This document shows, in pieces, positions 53,831-64,000 of a stretch of DNA of 64,000 nt. The notes under the pieces were generated by a model. It worked only from the letters and a program-made list of their open reading frames with translations, searched no databases and was not told the origin of the DNA. How positions within the stretch are numbered: the first letter of the stretch is position 1; the number at the start of each line of letters is the position of its first letter. Origin of the DNA: Metallyticus violacea (Eukaryota > Arthropoda > Insecta > Mantodea > Metallyticidae). The stretch spans positions 25,470,001-25,534,000 of the forward strand of contig CM060834.1 of NCBI GenBank assembly GCA_030762175.1, read 5' to 3'. The translations under genes were made by a program, and so were the position numbers.

Positions 53831-55072
53831 AAATCATTAAGAGAGATTTGAGCTTTTAATGAGTTATTGTTCAGTTTTCTTGTAAAGGCATTCTAAACAT
53901 ATATCTATGAAAAATGAAACATTTAATAAAATCGTTAACTGGCGAAATTTTGCATGGTAATCATATTTAGTGATGTCATATTGTATCAAAATATTCGTCT
54001 TCATAGGTTCATTTAAGAACTAGTAATTTTTTTAAAAAAAATTGAAATCGCCCCAAAGAAAAAAAAATATTACTAAATAAAAGCTGCACGATAAACACTG
54101 GTAAACAGCCTAGTGTTTTTAGTATTTAAACATTTCAAATTTACATTTTCTACTACATGAAAAGCGCACGCTAAATTATTTCGTCCCGAAACCACACAAA
54201 CAAAATTGAAAAGCAACTACAAATATTTAAAAAGTCTACTTAGCTGTAATATAGGCAGGTTAATAAATTATAAATTCGACATCTTTGTTTATATCACTAA
54301 TGCCACTTTTGTCTGCAGTGATACGCATAATTGTTAGTGTAAATAATGAAGCAGTACAATGTTAATTAATTATTGGTTCGCTCTCTCCTTCTCAGCCAGT
54401 GCTTCGCGTTTAGTTTCCCTACAAACTTGGCAGCACAGCCCCACATTACAGAACAATAATAACAGCACACCTGTTTTACATATGTTGTAGGTTGCTTCCA
54501 AAACCGATGCCCATTAAGAAAGTCCGTCACACAGGAGCCCCGTAAACTAAGCGAATCCCTCAGCATGTTGAATTTGTGAACGTTATTGACATTTATGGTA
54601 CCTAGTAAGCATAATCAATGGAGATTTGAAACAATGTTTCGAATTTTTAAAGCGTATACCGAAATATTCGGAATTATCTAAAACTGCGGTCACTAGAGCG
54701 TTAACACAAGTACGCACGCACATATACAGCTTTAAGTTTTGCTTGTTTTTGAACTTGATAAGTCGTTTGTTAATTTTTGATCGTTATATGCAGAGTTCTG
54801 TTGAGAAAAAACATCTTACCAGCATGAACTTCAAATAAGAATTGAAAAATCCAAACTGCGACCTTACTAATTAACGAAATGAATTAGGGAATTACTGTAT
54901 GGTATTAGTATGACAAACTCTAAAGTTAACCAATAAAAGAAAAACTGAACTATATAATACGTTACTTAAATAGGTTTGTCTGCTTTTTCCCTTCAAAATC
55001 ACTTGAAAACAAATATATAGTGAAATCATTCTAATTTACAAAAGTAAGGAGAAAAAGTTAGAATTCTTGCGA

Positions 55073-55119
<47 letters not shown>

Positions 55120-56430
55120 GAGATTAAATAAAAAAGTAATGTTATGTTATTATTTAAATGAAATATATTACTACTGATGGACAAAGCTATACTGTGTGGG
55201 TATTTTTAAACACTTTTAAATTTAACCATATTTATGATCTGAGCCCTTGAAATCATCTATACATTCAATAAAGAGAAATATCAGAAAGTTTCGAGTTACT
55301 TGTGTATTTAAAATGTTTATATGTTTCAATAAAACAGAAATATTCAGCAATAATTACAATGTACTAAGCAAATATACACAACCAACAATGTACAATCGAA
55401 AATTTAATCTACTTTCAGGGGATTTGAAATTTAATTTAAATGTTATTGTAGTAAAACACATACAATGAAAACGTTATCTGAAGGTTATTACAGAGCGCTC
55501 TTACATTAACATTTAATTCTCACACGCATATTAGGTTAATATTTCACATCTGCTACCTTTACAATGCTTTTGTTAAATATTAAACATATGTATCGTTATA
55601 AATACAGCTTATATGCTAAGTTAATTTTTCCTTTTATTTTGAAACAATATAGAGAAAATTAAACGCTAGAGTCCTTTTTAAATTTCGGTTTTCAATCCTA
55701 CCTATAATGGTCTGATTTTCAGAAACTATTTTTCTTATTTTATTTAAATAGTATAAATGGGGTTTCTTTGCGAAAAAACAAATATTAAACAGTTACAGTT
55801 ACAGCGATTTTAACTTTTTTTGTTTTGTTTCAGGTAACTTCCTTCCTAATATTTTGATTTCGTTGATTTTCGGAAACTATTTTTATTATTTTATCTTAAT
55901 GGCACATACGGAGCTTCGTTCAGAAAAAAATAAAAATTATATACATATACATTTTTCTTTTCATTATCATTTTCGGTGCCTATTAGGGAGATTCAAGAAG
56001 ATTTGAAGAACATTTTCAAAAACCTTTTATGGGTATAACCTCAACAGCTTCATTCCTTCGGAACTCCCGCAAATCTAACCAAAGGAGAGAATGAATAATC
56101 TAACATAAAATTCCCGTAAAAAAGGACAAGGATTAAATAACATGAGCAATGGATGCCCATAACACAAAGATGCCTATATAAATTACGAATTGTATCTCGG
56201 TTGATTCCACAAGAAGGGCTTATAAATTTAAAAGCTCAGATATAATTAAATGATATTGATATTCAATTCCATAACCTTGCATATTTACGGAACAAGTCAA
56301 AAACATCTAACCGGTACATATTAACTGCATGAATTTAAATTACATTACAATAAGTTATTACAGAACAAGCCTCAGGCCTTAGGAGAAAAAAGTAAGGAAA
56401 AAAAAAAAGCGTCTAACAGCCGAAAAAAAT
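53831..56430. other. no recognisable feature over about 2.6 kb; (TTA)n microsatellite
   Basis: Very AT-rich. It contains the (TTA)n repeat at about 55078-55119. Short frames such as 54366-54566 (minus) lack family motifs. Confidence 0.45.
55078..55119. repeat. (TTA)n microsatellite
   Basis: About 14 perfect units. Confidence 0.95.
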
Positions 56431-56431
56431 C

Positions 56432-56825
56432 CTCAGGTTGGTCTAATGGTAGCATTTACGACAGTTAATCCCGAAGTCCCATCAATTCCCGGTCATGTCT
56501 TTACGGCACGAAAAACAACCTCAAGCCTGAAAGAGCGGCCTCTGAGCAAAATTTGTCGGTCCTTTCACGCCCTGAGTTGAATGGGACGCTGATAACCTGA
56601 GATGTTAAAGAGCGTCCATAAATAAATCAATCCGGTCATGTCAATCTGTCTGGGCACAGCTATTTTTGAAGCTTACTCTGAAAAGGTGAAGGCGAAATAG
56701 CTTTAATGTGCTAAGAACTCGAGAGTTAATTCGCTTCATCATTAATTCCTTTTCATTTCATTCATACCTATAGTCCGCAGACGTTGTGAGAACACCAATG
56801 CAGTCAAAGCGACAATAAATATAAA
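56432..56825 (+). mobile_element. SINE-B interrupted by a SINE-A insertion
   Basis: The tRNA-like head (GTTGGTCTAATGGTAGCATT, B-box region ATCAATTCCCGGTCATG) occupies 56432-56499. The body resumes at 56643 with CTGTCTGGGCACAGC, TACTCTGAAAAGGTGAAGG, AATAGCTTTAATGTGC and CAATGCAGTCAAAGCGACAA. The intervening 56500-56631 is a SINE-A fragment plus the second copy of the target. Confidence 0.92.
56500..56631 (+). mobile_element. 5'-truncated SINE-A nested in SINE-B, 11-bp target duplication
   Basis: It begins TTTACGGCACGAAAAACAAC in the middle of the SINE-A body, so the tRNA head and first part are missing. It runs through the normal family end GTTAAAGAGCGTCCATAAAT plus AAATCAAT. The exact duplication CCGGTCATGTC lies at 56489-56499 and 56632-56642. 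Truncation at the 5' side with an intact 3' end and target duplication is the signature of LINE-type target-primed insertion. Confidence 0.97.
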
Positions 56826-59084
56826 TTTATACAAAAATTCCATTGATAGCCGAAACAGTCCCACAGAGCTTTGACTATACGATGCGCCGATTCACCCGCA
56901 GGAGATGAACATCAAGCAGGCAAGGCACTGTCACAAATTTACAAAGCTTGCTTGTAAGAACAAATTTTGACCATTAGTTTATTTTTAGAATATTTTGGCC
57001 ATTATCATCTACACCCTTTTGTTGATGTTCTATCAGGATCACACTTTTTGAGTTTGGCTGCCTAGTCTTTCTTACGCTATTCTTTATACATGACAATTTA
57101 ATATAATTTTATCTTTTACACCATTAGCTCAATTCTTTCATTGTTTCGCCCTACTTTTTAATGGTCCTATATGAATGTTAAACGTCATCTTGGCTATTTA
57201 TCAATGATATATGACGCAGCTATTATTTAAAAAACGAAATATTTTCTATTTTAATAGTATTTTTCTCCTTAAGGACGACTTCGTGTGAAATAGGGCGGAA
57301 AATTAGGAGAAAAAAAACTCATTTAACATTTTTAATATATTTTTATACTTCTACAACATATTAAGAAAAATGCTTTTTTTTTTAATAAAAATGTAATAAA
57401 ATCTCTTAAAATACACAAAAAAACATAATGGTTGGTAAAACCATCATTATTTTAAAAGATTAGAAGAATATCTTTTTTCTGCATATTTTGACGATTTTTT
57501 CACAAATACAAATAAAAATATCAAAATTGCAAATTATTACAATAAAAATATAGTTTTTAAATTTGTGTTCCAAGGTACACAAGTACAGAAAAAAAATTGA
57601 CACTTAAATATAAGCTTAAAAAACTGATATTTTTTCCTTTAATCCATTTAAAAAGTCATTAAATAATATTCAAACTTTTATTACAATGCCTATGACAGCT
57701 GAGAACATTGCCCATATTTTTATAATTTTCTGAAAAGTTTTTATCTACATACGCGGATAGACTTTTCTAACACTCTACTAAGATCAAGCAATAAGCTTTA
57801 GACCACCTGTTCCATAAATATAGTGAGCTTTTTCTGTATGCTTAACTTAAAAATAAAACTAATTATACTTAAAGTGAATTATAAAAATGCAACAATACAG
57901 CAACATAAATAAAACAAGGTAAAATACTTATTTTTTATTTTAAGTGAATTACAACCATTGCTGTATTAACTTTCTTAAATGCACACCTATTTTTCACGAG
58001 GCTAAGTAAAGTTGGTGCAATTAGCATGGCGGTTATGCTTCTTAGAATCTCTCCTTCTTTGGGGCGCCCGGACGAGGTGGTAATTATATGCATTATAATT
58101 GATTTAGTTTAGTTGTAATGCGAGTCTATGGCACTCTGTGAGCCGGGGACGCTCTAAATATATATACACAATTCGTTTCAAAAAATAACATGCAAATAAA
58201 ATTGCAAATGCATGTGTCAGAATTCACATGAGAAAAAGACCTGTCTACAAACTAACGAGACACTGGATAGCCAGAGTCATACAGTAACATACCAGCTGGC
58301 CGTCAGGGTGTTATTGAATGAAATAGTGCTTTATGTGACCACTACCTTTTCAAAGACCGAAAGGGCAGACTTGCGAATCTTCGTCTATCGTATTTGTTTC
58401 ACACGTGGATTAGTATACAAACACTACCGATGTATTCTGCTCTATTTCCTATAGAATGTAACACTAAAATCTCCTGAACCTATCGAATGAAATGAAATTA
58501 ACCTGAGGTAAAGCGGTGTATGTAGTAGTTGTAGGGAGAAAAGCAAGATCAGGAATGGCCTGGTTTGGACTAGGAAGTTGGGAAAAATATTGAACAGTTC
58601 TGTAGGAGAATCTGCACATTTTGTGAAGGGAATAAGGAATGGGTAGACATTCTGGCCAAATGTACTTACTGGGAACATCTGAAAACTTTTTAAGACAAGA
58701 AGAGGTTGATTGGCATGCTGGTACTTGTTTACGAACCACACTAATTGGTTGAAAATGGGCATTTTCCTATCCAAAGTGCGCGAAGCTAGAAGCAATTTAT
58801 TTTCTGGTTAAAACGCAATAACTAGTGTAATTATACATAATGTAATATAAATAATGTTTCCATTCATATATCTATAAACTTCGTTCTTCCTATTTTAGTG
58901 TCTATTTATTTATTTATTTATTATTAATAATATTGTTTTATTTGTATTATTATTTGTTCCTCTAATTTTTCATCATATTTAAGCATGTACGGTCTACGAC
59001 CCACACACAAAATGTGTATATAGAACTTTATAACAATAAAGATAGACCTATTACCAATGCATTCCTCAAAGTTAAAGTCATAAA
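56826..59084. other. no recognisable feature over about 2.2 kb
   Basis: Very AT-rich. It includes the second arm of the AT-rich inverted pair (57450-57575). Minus-strand frames at 58442-58795 (up to 117 codons) were examined. They share no known motif and lack codon bias. Confidence 0.45.
57450..57575 (-). repeat. AT-rich repeat, copy 2 of an inverted pair
   Basis: In reverse complement it carries CTTGGAACACAAATTTAAAA, then AT-rich sequence, then TTCTTCTAATCTTTTAAA, matching 53681-53830. Confidence 0.55.
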
Positions 59085-59278
59085 TAGTAAATGGTAGGCG
59101 TTGGATTCGACTCCCACCAGGACTGCAAGGCGGTTTTTTTTACAGAGTTTCCCCAGTCTTCAAAATAGTAAATGCCGGAGATGTACTCAAACGCTTATTC
59201 CAATTTATCCTTTAACTTCATGTATCACCAATGCCCACCACTTGTGATGCCTCAGCAATAAAATCAAGCATTAAACAG
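59085..59278 (+). mobile_element. SINE-C, 5'-truncated
   Basis: It starts within the tRNA head at GTAGGCGTTGGATTCGACTC (B-box TTGGATTCGACTCCCA). It continues ACCAGGACTGC, GAGTTTCCCCAGTCTTC, AGTAAATGCCGGAGATGTAC and TTGTGATGCCTCAGCAATAA, and ends near AAGCATTAAACAGC. Same body as 44014 and 59403 copies. Confidence 0.85.
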
Positions 59279-59354
59279 CATTAAGAAACTACAATATAAA
59301 TGAACAGTAAAGTGCCAAAATTTGTCATCTTATTGTATTATTATTAACAAATTA

Positions 59355-59890
59355 ACTTAAGAACGCTCTCTAAAATCTTTGGTCATTAGCGTCCCATTCA
59401 ATTAACGAACCGCCACGGGTGGCTCAGGTCGTTAAGGCGCGGACTAATGAGCGGGATGTCAGGAGTTCGATTCCCATCAGGACTGTCCTCCCTGACTGAG
59501 GTCTCCTTTCAGGTTTTTCTAAGTCCTCATAGATGGCAAATGGCGGGGAGGTACCCTAAACTTAGGCCTGGAACGATTCCTTCATTTAAAAAAATCCTTT
59601 CCCAATTTACCATCTCATATATCATCGCATGTGGTGCCTTAGTAGTTAAAACGGGCGTTAATAAATTGAAATAAAAAAAAAATCGAATAAGGGCCGATAA
59701 TTTATGTTCACAAACCTCTTCTTTTAGGCTGGAGGATGTTTAATTTGCCGTAAAGTACGACACGGGACAACGGCTTTACATTCCTTCCGAAGGGAGCCAT
59801 ACTTAGGATTTTAAACCCTAAAAATCCTTCGCTCCTGGCCGGGATTGAACCTCCGACCTTCGATGTAGCTGGCAAGTAGAAAGCCTCAGG
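59355..59890 (-). mobile_element. SINE-A interrupted by a SINE-C insertion
   Basis: The left part (59355-59402) is the SINE-A tail in minus orientation: GAACGCTCTC...TCATTAGCGTCCCATTCAAT. The right part (59690-59890) is its body and diverged head: TCTTCTTTTAGGCTGGAGG, ACGACACGGGAC, CCTTCCGAAGGGAGCC, CTGGCCGGGATTGAACC. The intervening SINE-C (59403-59685) accounts for the gap. Confidence 0.88.
59403..59685 (+). mobile_element. SINE-C, full length, nested in SINE-A
   Basis: Head CGAACCGCCACGGGTGGCTC with A-box GGCTCAGGTCGTTAAGGCGC and B-box GGAGTTCGATTCCCATC (59462-59478). The body has TCAGGTTTTTCTAAGTCCTC, ATGGCGGGGAGGTACCCTAA and GCATGTGGTGCCTTAGTAGT. The end is TTAATAAATTGAAATAAAAA, an A-rich tail. 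It lies inside a minus-strand SINE-A. A clean target duplication was not evident. Confidence 0.92.
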
Positions 59891-59961
59891 ACTCTCAGAC
59901 GTTTTACAGTCAAGATATACATTACTTTCCTTCTTGTCTTTACTTATAGCTAAAATAACCG

Positions 59962-60130
59962 TTAAAAGGAAGGAAATTCAAAGCAGTGAACGAGATTAAG
60001 GATAATGCCAAGAGGAAGCTGATAATGGTCCCAATGGAGAATTATGTAAACTGTCTTTTAACACACATACATTGGACAAGTGTGTGACATCGCAAGGTAA
60101 TATTCTGAAAAGGAACGAAATACTACCTTT
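59962..60130 (+). pseudogene. mariner transposase C-terminal fragment
   Basis: The plus frame from 59962 reads LKGRKFKAVNEIKDNAKRKL, then IMVPMENYVNCLLTHIHW. This is the LKG-RF---E-IK------L--IP---F--C---W segment at the end of mariner transposases. One frame over, KCVTSQGNILKR corresponds to the final KC---GDYFE block. The rest of the gene is absent. Confidence 0.75.
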
Positions 60131-60599
60131 TGAGTTTTAAAATCTTAGAAGCAATACTGCCTTTTAATTGTTTTATAATAATCTTCACTTTATATTGAAT
60201 TAAGTATAATATTATACTTTGTCTTTTGTTCATCACAATTATATAAATAAGCATTCAGAAACGTTAAGTTATTTAGAACTATTTCACAGTTACATGTTAT
60301 ATCAGATAAAGTTCCAAGGAACTATTTTAAAATAATTAAATACAAAACAGGGAGGTATAGAAGAGATAAGAAAGAAAAGGTCACATTTAAATTCATTATC
60401 ATCGTGCAGATATTTTTAATAAATCTATTTTTGACAGATGATTCGTATTATATATTTTATAAGTGTATGATATCAATATAAAAATATTATTTTGACTATT
60501 TTAATTATATGACATATTTTCTACCAATTAAATAAAACGAACATTTGAATGAATTTCAATCATTCCTGGCACCATACCGCTGCAAACGTATCCTATTTT
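60131..60599. other. no recognisable feature
   Basis: AT-rich sequence between a mariner tail and dispersed repeat copy E. Confidence 0.4.
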
Positions 60600-61175
60600 T
60601 TTATACCTATCCTTTACCTCCTGGATGTGCATTTGTCTTCTCAGTGTCGCCAACCCTGTTTTCCTACAAATCGATGAGCAAGAATCGATTAATCGCAACA
60701 AATTTCCAAATTTTGCTTTACTAATTCATGCATGCATGCTCATTCATTTTTGATAGTTGTGTTCATTTAATTAATGTGTGCAAATAAATTGTTTAAAATC
60801 TGTAATTACTAACAAACATTATTCCTGTCATTCTGTTAAATAAATGATTTTAAGATTGAGAAAATGTACTCCTATAATAATAAAAGAAAAGCGCAATTAG
60901 CATTGTAAAATCTCTTTCCTCAGTTGGCATTACTGAGTAAATCTAATGGTAGTAAACTACCATCGTCTATTTCAGACTCACGATTTCTGAACAGGTAGGA
61001 ATTCATAAACGCCAAATCAAAGATTTCATATAATTATTTATGTTTTGTGAGAAAATTCTATGAATGTGTTATTTTAATCTAATTTTATTCGTAAAACAAG
61101 CCTAATAAACATCACTGAATGTTCTGAGTTTCCGATATCTAGGAACATCTTGTGATATTGAGTGTAATAAAATTC
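60600..61175 (+). repeat. unidentified dispersed repeat, copy E
   Basis: It shares with copy D the blocks GCATTTGTCTTCTCAGTG, GATGAGCAAGAATCGATTAA, TCTCTTTCCTCAGTTGGCAT and GACTCACGATTTCTGAACAG. With copy A it shares ATTTTATTCGTAAAACAAG and CATCTTGTGATATTGAGTG. No coding capacity or terminal repeats were seen. Confidence 0.85.
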
Positions 61176-62394
61176 TGCAGGGCGGACCATGCAATAGTTC
61201 ATACATATTTCACGGACAGAGCGGAACGCAGTGGTAGTAAATTTGCTCACTATATCCCACACTATTTCGCTTCTTCTGTATGCACAATCACGTGCGGAAA
61301 TGAATATCAGAAACAAACATTTACGTAATTACTAATTAATAAACACATAACAAAAATAATAATTTCTCTATATAACCTGGATTTTTGGGTGCATACTGAA
61401 ATTGGTGCCAATTTTTGTTCAAGTACATCTGAGATCTTTAAGGAACTTTTTATGACGTTTGGTTTCTGTTATTTCACCGACTATTTTCCTCATTTCATTT
61501 TCTAGGGTTGTTTCCCATAGGCTTCTGTCTTAAATTTTCTCACAAATAAAGTCTGTTTGGTCAGGAAATTTAAATACCTTTCTTTCTAATACTTACTTAA
61601 GCGATAGATGTCAAAAGTAAATAATCTTTGCTCAATTACGTATTTAATACTGTAGACAGCGAACGCCAAATACTTTCCGACTATTCCCGGGAAGGAGAGC
61701 GTAGAAGTGGGCATGGCAGTGGGAGACAGAGCATTTGCCGCTAGGGCGTTTCTCCCTCTGCTCGCGAAACACCCGAAACGCTCGACAGGTCAGTAGTTGA
61801 GTTCGCAGCTCAGTGGGACGATATCACCAAAAGAACTCATTTATTTTTATTTTTTTTTTGTAATATATCCTTAAGAGTAACAGGAGAGCTCATTCGCGTA
61901 ATATAATAGCTGCTAATGCCAATTTTTAAACATTTAATACATGTCATACATAATGAAAGTTATTTAAACATAAAATATGAAATTATGAAAAGTATTTGCT
62001 GAGATCACATGATGTAATATATTCCATTCTAGCTATGTTTAATCTATGTAGCTTTTGTACCGACTTTGTTTTTTAACCACTAAGCGATTTTCTGTATATG
62101 CCTTCTGCCCTGCATGAACTCATATATTATAACCACCTATTTCTTTAAATTCCGGATTAAAAAGCTGAAGGACACGTGTTTGAGAGTGAATAAAATATAA
62201 ACAGCAATTTTTATTTTACTATTTGTATGCAGTACGGAGCGAGATGTTAGTAATATGGGAAACAGGTTCTCTTCGCACAGACGCTTTGTTGTCTGTAGCA
62301 TCATGTCGGGGAATGAGATGAACATTGATTGCAAAACGCATTGTTGTTAATAAGTTTATTGGCGCGGGAGGGCGTAAAAAAGTCCGAATTTTGC
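61176..62394. other. mostly unassigned; GC-rich patch at 61655-61830
   Basis: The patch (AGCGAACGCCAAATACTTTC, GGGCGTTTCTCCCTCTGCTC, GAAACACCCGAAACGCTCGA) is clearly GC-richer than its surroundings. It shows no frame, tRNA boxes or second copy here. The rest is AT-rich. Confidence 0.4.
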
Positions 62395-62960
62395 AAAGAT
62401 TAAGGGTACAGTTTGGGGATAAAACTCGAGTCTATCAGTGGCACAAACATTTCACAGAAGGACGATAAACTTATGAAAATGAAGGACGCGCGGAACAAAA
62501 ACGAATAGTCGAGATATTTGGGACCTTGTGGAGTTTGAACGACGTTCGACGGTCTCGGAAATCGCTTCTGAGGCTTGAATAAATCATGGAAATGTTCAAT
62601 CCATCATTTTAGGTGACTTGGATTGCCGAAAAACCTCGTAAAAGAAATTCTTGAATCAAAAAGATGCACTTAAGGGATTATCAGAGATTTTGGCTCAATA
62701 TCGGGATCAAGAAGAAATCTTTCGGCATTAAATCCTAGCATGCGATAATCCTGAGCACACCCACACTCCTGAATCGAAGCAAGCGAGCATGGAATGCAGG
62801 AAAAGGGAGAAATTTCTTTCTTTTGTGAAGAACTTATTAACAGCTCGATACTCCATTTTGAACATGTCACAATCTTCTACACATAGCCTTCTTTATGCAA
62901 CTATACCTGGACAACAGAACACAGTGGATGGAAATAATAATTGCAGTTATTTACTTAACA
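62395..62960 (+). pseudogene. mariner-type transposase remnant, N-terminal half
   Basis: Near 62410-62465 the plus strand reads VQFGDKTRVYQWHKHFTEGR, equivalent to the mariner VFEWHKRFKEGR helix. RRSTVSEIASEA and NVQSIILGDLD (about 62535-62620) match the R-LTV-EIA------V-SIL-EDL segment. A later PESKQASMECRKREKF block (about 62770-62820) matches the YDPETK-QSMEW strand that follows the first catalytic D. The catalytic D itself is not recognisable. Stops and frameshifts are frequent. Confidence 0.7.
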
Positions 62961-64000
62961 GATAAGGTATGACGCCAGATAAGGCTTTTGTGAAGGCGAT
63001 AATCCTTATCGGCGAGGCCAGAAACTTATGAATCTACCCTCGTATCACATTTTTCGTGTTGTCCCTTGTTCGCGAAGAAAAAAAAAATAGTTGCCATGAC
63101 TTATGACTTATCCTTCATATATCATGTCACTGTTTTTTAAAGCCATAGTTATGGTTATGGTTATTACAGCTCTTCTGTCATTAAAGACCAATTTTCTTAA
63201 GAGTACATATGATTAACAATGAGTGAAAAAAGTACGACTTTATATTATAAACAGAAAAGTATTATTATTTATTAATTTGACGTCAGAGGGATCTGGAGAT
63301 CTTTGTATCAGATGAAGAAGCTTAGATGATTACTCGATCTAACGTAGACTAGATTTCCTATATGTTTAAGAACCAAATGAAGTGGCTGCCTCAGTGAGAA
63401 AACTAAACCAGTCGGGAATGGAATCCGAGCCCGCCGCTAAACAACGGTAGTGACATTTAGTCTCTTAAAATGTGATGGTTATAGAGTAGTATTTAAAAGA
63501 AGAAATAAGCTATATACTTATCCATTAATTGTTCCCGACAACTTTTAGTTTTCATTTTGTTTATTAAAATAATAAATATTAAATGAAGGTGCATGTTTAA
63601 GCAATACAAAGTGGCAATCCTGAGGAAATGAAAATTACTTTCCAGCTCAAAGCACAAACATAATTTATAACGTATTTAAAGTACAATGCTAGCAAACAAA
63701 AATAATAGTTCACTGCAAAAATTATGGTGTGATGTCAGGCGCATGTGCAAAGGGGGGCCCAACCTACAAGGAACTGATTTATGTGCAAGCTATCCCCCTC
63801 CTTTCGCTGTTACCTTACGGTTTGGAGCTTCCGTGTCAAATATTTGCAGCCCTCCGCGATGAATATTTAATTTTCAATTAGAGACTTTTGCTACATTCAA
63901 TAGACAAGGGGACAGGTTTCAAATTTCTCAGAAACTTAAATCTAAGCCCAAGAGGACAATAGATGAGAAGCAAGGCTTAATGATGTATTTTGTTCTAAAT
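62961..64000. other. no recognisable feature
   Basis: A possible decayed tRNA-like head occurs on the minus strand near 63385-63460 (GGCTCGGATTCCATTCC in reverse complement as a B-box), without a recognisable SINE body. The remaining sequence is AT-rich to the window end. Confidence 0.35.

Noticed and set aside
54366..54566. 66-codon minus-strand frame with Cys-rich centre
   Set aside because: Looked mildly protein-like, but no family, upstream context or second evidence.
58442..58795. 117-codon minus-strand frame
   Set aside because: Overlaps another open frame on the same strand, has no motif, and its composition is that of AT-rich non-coding DNA.
63380..63465. Possible SINE head on the minus strand
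   Set aside because: A B-box-like match only, with no family body. Kept as a note in the gap entry.
1..64000. CRISPR arrays, bacterial operons, ribosome binding sites
   Set aside because: No regularly spaced direct repeats and no prokaryotic gene organisation. The DNA is eukaryotic and transposon-rich.

Overview
The window looks like intergenic or deep intronic DNA from a large, AT-rich, transposon-loaded animal genome, most likely an insect. I favour a polyneopteran (cockroach, termite or stick-insect grade), but only loosely. The signs are three or four families of tRNA-headed SINEs, many dead Tc1/mariner (IS630) transposases including the insect-rich DUF4817 type, non-LTR retrotransposon tails, hAT, Tigger/pogo and Mutator-like remnants, and a nuclear copy of mitochondrial ND4 that reads correctly only with the invertebrate mitochondrial code. 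Nothing is bacterial: there are no operons, and no reading frame above about 145 codons. There are no tRNA, rRNA or CRISPR loci.

Only one stretch looks like host protein-coding sequence. It is a 193-bp, GC3-rich terminal exon on the minus strand (1514-1706), ending in TAG and starting right after a TTGCAG splice acceptor. I do not recognise the protein, and its upstream exons are not identifiable here.

Layout. 0-5.6 kb: the orphan exon, a Mutator-like transposase remnant, a 200-bp MITE and a DUF4817 transposase fragment. 7-9.5 kb: two minus-strand SINEs, one of them splitting an older direct duplication. 9.5-12.8 kb: nothing recognisable. 13-16.3 kb: a deleted DUF4817 element, a Tigger-like element with both ends, then a striking roughly 235-bp-arm inverted repeat with a 43-nt loop. 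17.8-27.3 kb: LINE tails, a SINE and five IS630-superfamily remnants, several with clean internal deletions. 28.7-35.6 kb: a hAT fragment, two SINEs and three copies of an unidentified 0.6-0.9 kb dispersed repeat. 35.8-47.5 kb: three IS630-type elements with both terminal inverted repeats, other fragments and SINEs. 48.8-52.8 kb: another deleted DUF4817 derivative, SINEs, a fourth copy of the unidentified repeat and the NUMT. 53-64 kb: AT-rich sequence with two nested-SINE loci, a fifth copy of the unidentified repeat and two mariner remnants.

The sequences do not form a pathway. What they record is layered invasion: autonomous DNA transposons decay into internally deleted, MITE-like derivatives, and SINEs insert into older repeats with readable target-site duplications. 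The most notable items are the long inverted repeat at 15.7-16.2 kb, the five-copy unidentified repeat family, the parent/derivative element pair (46.8 and 4.1 kb) and the ND4 NUMT. I found no evidence for a new functional system beyond these. All family calls were made by eye.
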